Of a stretch of DNA of 64,000 nucleotides, positions 61,084-64,000 are shown piece by piece. The stretch's first letter is position 1; each line of letters opens with the position of its first letter. Position numbers and translations under genes: made by a program. The stretch comes from Flavobacterium sp. I3-2 (GTDB taxonomy: Bacteria > Bacteroidota > Bacteroidia > Flavobacteriales > Flavobacteriaceae): positions 1,984,001-2,048,000 of the forward strand of contig NZ_CP058306.1 in assembly GCF_013389595.1 (NCBI RefSeq), read 5' to 3'. The notes beneath the pieces are model-generated. The model was not told the DNA's origin and searched no databases. It saw only the letters and a program-made list of their open reading frames with translations.

Positions 61084-62385
61084 ATGAAAAACATTAAGAT
61101 TATTTCTTTATTCCCTCTAATTGTATTTATCATTGTTTTTATTGGAAGCGGAATCTATTATAACGATTTTTATAAATTTCCTTCGCCAATTGCTGCTTTA
61201 ATTGGTGTTTTAGTTGCATTTGTGTTGTTTAAAGATTCGCTAAATAACAAAATCGAAACATTTATTAAAGGTTGTGGTGATTCTAAAATAATAACCATGT
61301 GTATCATTTATCTGTTGGCTGGTGCATTTACAACGGTTACAAAAGCAATTGGTGCAACAGATTTTATGGTTGCTTTAGGAATTGGAAATATAACACCAGA
61401 ATTTCTTATTATTGGTGTTTTTGTCATTTCGTGTGTTTTGTCTTTTTCTATCGGAACTTCCGTTGGATGTATCGTTGCGCTCGGACCCATTGTTGTTGGA
61501 TTAGCAGAATATTCACCTGATTCTTTGCCGATGATGGCAGGAGCTTTATTAGGCGGTGCGATGTTTGGCGATAACTTATCGTTGATATCAGATACAACAA
61601 TTGCAGCAACTCAAGTGATGGATTGTCAGATGAAAGATAAATTTATTGCCAATTTTAAACTGGCTTTTGCTGCTGCATTTTTAACTGTAATAGCCATTTA
61701 TTTTACGCAGCCACAAAATTCTGAAACGGTTGAAATGGCGTATTCCTGCCAATATTATTTGCTGATTCCGTACGTAACCATTATTGTTTTATCAATTTTA
61801 GGATTACATGTTTTTTTAGTTTTGATTATAAGTATCATTTTAGCCATTACAATCGGATTATTTTCGACGGAAATTTTATTTATCGATTATATGAAATTGG
61901 TGTATGATGGTTTTCTTTCGGTAAACGAAATATTTTTACTTTCATTAATAACTGGCGGATTGGCGGCTTTAATTGAAAAAGCTGGCGGAATAGATTATAT
62001 CATAAATCACATCCAAAAAATAATTAAAGGTTCTAGGTCTGCAAATGCTGCAATTGCTTTAGTGGTTTCTTTGGTGAATTTGGCTGTTGCAAATAATACC
62101 GTTGCTATTATCGTTTCTGGACCGATTGCAAAAAAAATCGCAACAGATTATCAAATCGAAAAAGCGAAGGCAACTTCTGTTTTAGATATTTTTTCGTGCA
62201 TCATACAAGGAATAATTCCATACGGAGCACAAGTTTTGATTTTACTTAGTTTGGTCGATAAAAAAATGGGTTATTTTGATTTATTATCAAATAGTTACTA
62301 CATCTTATTTTTATTTATTATCACTGTTATTTCTATCGTTTTGAATGTGAAAAATCGTGTAAAACCAAATCTTTCAAAAGCATAA
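61084..62385 (+). CDS. NhaC-family Na+/H+ antiporter
   Basis: 433 residues with about 11 hydrophobic helices. NhaC-like features are SFSIGTSVGCIVALGPIVVG, AGALLGGAMFGDNLSLISDT (the conserved GDxxSxxSD motif), AALIEKAGGIDYIINHIQKI and VANNTVAIIVSGPIAKKIA. It exchanges sodium (or another substrate) for protons across the inner membrane. Shorter than Bacillus NhaC; belongs to the compact Bacteroidota group. 65 bp before fabG but a separate promoter lies between. Confidence 0.92.
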   Translation: MKNIKIISLFPLIVFIIVFIGSGIYYNDFYKFPSPIAALIGVLVAFVLFKDSLNNKIETFIKGCGDSKIITMCIIYLLAGAFTTVTKAIGATDFMVALGIGNITPEFLIIGVFVISCVLSFSIGTSVGCIVALGPIVVGLAEYSPDSLPMMAGALLGGAMFGDNLSLISDTTIAATQVMDCQMKDKFIANFKLAFAAAFLTVIAIYFTQPQNSETVEMAYSCQYYLLIPYVTIIVLSILGLHVFLVLIISIILAITIGLFSTEILFIDYMKLVYDGFLSVNEIFLLSLITGGLAALIEKAGGIDYIINHIQKIIKGSRSANAAIALVVSLVNLAVANNTVAIIVSGPIAKKIATDYQIEKAKATSVLDIFSCIIQGIIPYGAQVLILLSLVDKKMGYFDLLSNSYYILFLFIITVISIVLNVKNRVKPNLSKA

Positions 62386-62389
62386 TTCT

Positions 62390-62418
62390 TTGAAATTTCA
62401 TCAAAAGAATTATATTTG
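62390..62418 (+). promoter_or_regulatory. Promoter of fabG
   Basis: TTG (62390-62392), an 18-bp spacer and TATATTTG (62411-62418), 31 bp before the fabG start. Confidence 0.75.
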
Positions 62419-62449
62419 CCTATATTTAGAAAAATAAAACATTTCATCA

Positions 62450-63196
62450 ATGAAATTATTAGAAGGAAAAACAGCGATTGTTACAGGAGCTACACGCGGA
62501 ATTGGAAGAGGAATTGCTTTAGTATTTGCTCAACAAGGTGCAAATGTGGCTTTCACCTACAGTTCTTCAGAAGAAGCGGCTAAAACTTTAGAAAACGAAT
62601 TAGTAGCTTTAGGAGTTTCTGCAAAAGGATACAAATCTAACGCGGCAGATTTTAACGAAGCGCAAACTTTAGTTGACCAAGTTTTAGAAACTTTCGGAAA
62701 TATCGATATTCTAATCAATAACGCTGGAATTACAAAAGATAATTTGTTAATGCGTATGTCTGAAGAAGATTTTGATTCTGTTATTGATGTGAATTTAAAA
62801 TCGGTTTTTAATATGACAAAAGCAGTACAAAAAACGATGCTGAAAAACCGTAAAGGTTCTATTATCAATATGAGTTCTGTTGTTGGAGTTAAAGGAAATG
62901 CTGGACAAACAAATTACGCAGCTTCTAAAGCAGGTGTAATTGGTTTCTCAAAATCAATTGCTTTAGAATTAGGTTCTCGTAATATTCGTTGTAACGTAAT
63001 TGCTCCAGGTTTTATCGAAACTGAAATGACAGCTAAATTAAATGCCGATGTGGTTAAAGGTTGGGCAGATGCAATTCCTTTAAAACGCGGAGGTTCTGCA
63101 GAAGATGTTGCAAATGCTTGTGTTTTCTTAGCGTCAGATATGTCAGCTTATATTACAGGTCAAGTTTTAAATGTTGATGGTGGTATGTTAACCTAA
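62450..63196 (+). CDS. fabG: 3-oxoacyl-[acyl-carrier-protein] reductase FabG
   Basis: 248 residues, a standard short-chain dehydrogenase. It has the nucleotide motif GATRGIGRGIA, NNAGITKDNLLMRM, catalytic Ser in NMSSVVGVKGNAGQ, Tyr-x3-Lys in TNYAASKAG, and the FabG-typical end SAYITGQVLNVDGGM. It reduces beta-ketoacyl-ACP with NADPH in fatty acid elongation. Single gene with its own promoter and terminator. Confidence 0.96.
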   Translation: MKLLEGKTAIVTGATRGIGRGIALVFAQQGANVAFTYSSSEEAAKTLENELVALGVSAKGYKSNAADFNEAQTLVDQVLETFGNIDILINNAGITKDNLLMRMSEEDFDSVIDVNLKSVFNMTKAVQKTMLKNRKGSIINMSSVVGVKGNAGQTNYAASKAGVIGFSKSIALELGSRNIRCNVIAPGFIETEMTAKLNADVVKGWADAIPLKRGGSAEDVANACVFLASDMSAYITGQVLNVDGGMLT

Positions 63197-63221
63197 TCGC
63201 ATTTAAATAATTATAAAACAG

Positions 63222-63250
63222 AAATGAAGGCAATTTGTCTTCATTTTTTT
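63222..63250 (+). terminator. Terminator of fabG
   Basis: AAATGAAG / CTTCATTT hairpin with a tail of nine T, 26 bp past the stop. Confidence 0.88.
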
Positions 63251-63358
63251 TTGATTTCGATTCACTTCAACGATTAATCTGATGTTAATTTTATCTTATA
63301 TATTAAATTGTAGCTTAAGATATCTTTTAACTTCGTACTTTTGTGAAAATTTAATTTT

Positions 63359-64000
63359 ATGATTGCATTAGGCGAATACAATACTTTACGAATTGATAGA
63401 AGAACTACAGTTGGTTGTTTTTTAACTGATGGCGAAACCGATGTTTTACTACCAATAAAATATTTACCGGCTCAATATGAATTTAATGAAGAAATTACTG
63501 TTTTCGTTTATCTTGACCACGAAGAAAGACCAGTTGCTACCACATTAGAACCTAAAATTTATTTGAATGAATTTGCTTTATTAAAAGTGAATTACATTAA
63601 TGAATTCGGAGCTTTTATGGATATGGGATTAGAAAAAGATTTGTTTGTTCCGTTTAAAGAACAAGCACGTCCGATGGAAGTGAATAAACGCTATTTAACT
63701 TACATGAGCTTAGACCCAAAAACGAATCGTTTGGTTGGTTCTTCAAAATTAAATCAATATTTAAATAACGATAATATTACGGTTGAAGTAGGAGAAGAGG
63801 TTGATTTAATTGTTTCGCATATTACCGATTTAGGAATAAACGTAATCATCAACGAAAAACATAAAGGGTTGATGTACAAAAATGAGGTTTTCGAAGATTT
63901 AAGAACCGGAGACCGCATTATCGGATATATCAAAACCATTCGTCCTGACGGAAAAATCGATGTTTCTCGTACCAAACTTGGTTATGAAAAAGTAGAAAAA
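63359..64000 (+). CDS. S1-domain RNA-binding protein (CvfB-like), N-terminal part
   Basis: 214 codons from the ATG at 63359 to the window edge. It begins MIALGEYNTLRIDRRTTVGC and shows the repeated S1-like units of CvfB: DGETDVLLPIKYLP, NEFGAFMDMGLEKDLFVPFK, DLGINVIINEKHKGLMYKNE and GDRIIGYIKTIRPDGKIDVS. In Gram-positives CvfB affects virulence gene expression through RNA binding; in Bacteroidota the role is unknown. A -7 box TACTTTTG is at 63336-63343. Confidence 0.88.
   Translation, partial: MIALGEYNTLRIDRRTTVGCFLTDGETDVLLPIKYLPAQYEFNEEITVFVYLDHEERPVATTLEPKIYLNEFALLKVNYINEFGAFMDMGLEKDLFVPFKEQARPMEVNKRYLTYMSLDPKTNRLVGSSKLNQYLNNDNITVEVGEEVDLIVSHITDLGINVIINEKHKGLMYKNEVFEDLRTGDRIIGYIKTIRPDGKIDVSRTKLGYEKVEK

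Overview
The window is a stretch of a low-GC chromosome from a member of the Bacteroidota, almost certainly the family Flavobacteriaceae (Flavobacterium or a close relative). This rests on several signs: promoters of the TTG-N19-TAnnTTTG type; a protein with a type IX secretion (T9SS) C-terminal signal; bacillithiol synthesis (BshA); Bacteroidota-type LptD; SusC-plug-like sequence fused into other proteins; and many lineage-specific DUF families. Almost all of it is ordinary chromosome. I see no phage, insertion sequence, CRISPR array or plasmid gene.

Layout. 1-2650: the end of an HD-domain phosphohydrolase gene, then a BlaI-type repressor with an M56 (BlaR1-like) sensor peptidase whose tail carries a SusC-plug-like segment and 14-residue repeats. 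2648-6494: a small exported protein and the phosphate uptake operon pstSCAB, preceded by an array of 11-bp-phased repeats that looks like a PHO box. 6717-15022: the most unusual region. An AraC-type regulator, three near-identical tandem promoter-like repeats, three major pilin-like proteins (two identical), a hairpin attenuator, two minor pilin-like proteins, a periplasmic chaperone-like protein, a two-domain adhesin-like protein and a roughly 900-residue usher-like outer membrane barrel. Together they look like a complete chaperone-usher-type surface fibre system, a class not normally associated with Bacteroidota.

16237-18234: DUF1684 protein, TatD-family hydrolase and tRNA t6A dehydratase. 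18241-35100: two large alpha-2-macroglobulin (A2M) paralogues. The first is broken by a T8 homopolymer; the second contains a SusC-plug-like insert. Between them lies a LytS/LytTR two-component operon with 2TM proteins and a candidate LytTR operator. The gaps are filled by a composite intergenic repeat family. 35140-36238: prfB with its programmed frameshift. 36331-44101: small lipoproteins, ftsY, a DUF721 protein, a T9SS cargo protein, idi, queD and manA.

44182-44639 holds five tandem tRNA-Thr(UGU) genes behind a textbook promoter. 44778-50444 carries small membrane proteins, an Smr-domain protein, ridA and lptD. 50556-56073 carries an amidase, an MCE (MlaD) protein and a two-gene iron-sulfur oxidoreductase. 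56147-64000 carries a GH3/beta-lactamase-like fusion, bshA, an outer membrane barrel, an NhaC antiporter, fabG and a partial S1-domain (CvfB-like) gene. Envelope biogenesis (LptD, MCE, amidase, A2M, usher) is the recurring theme.
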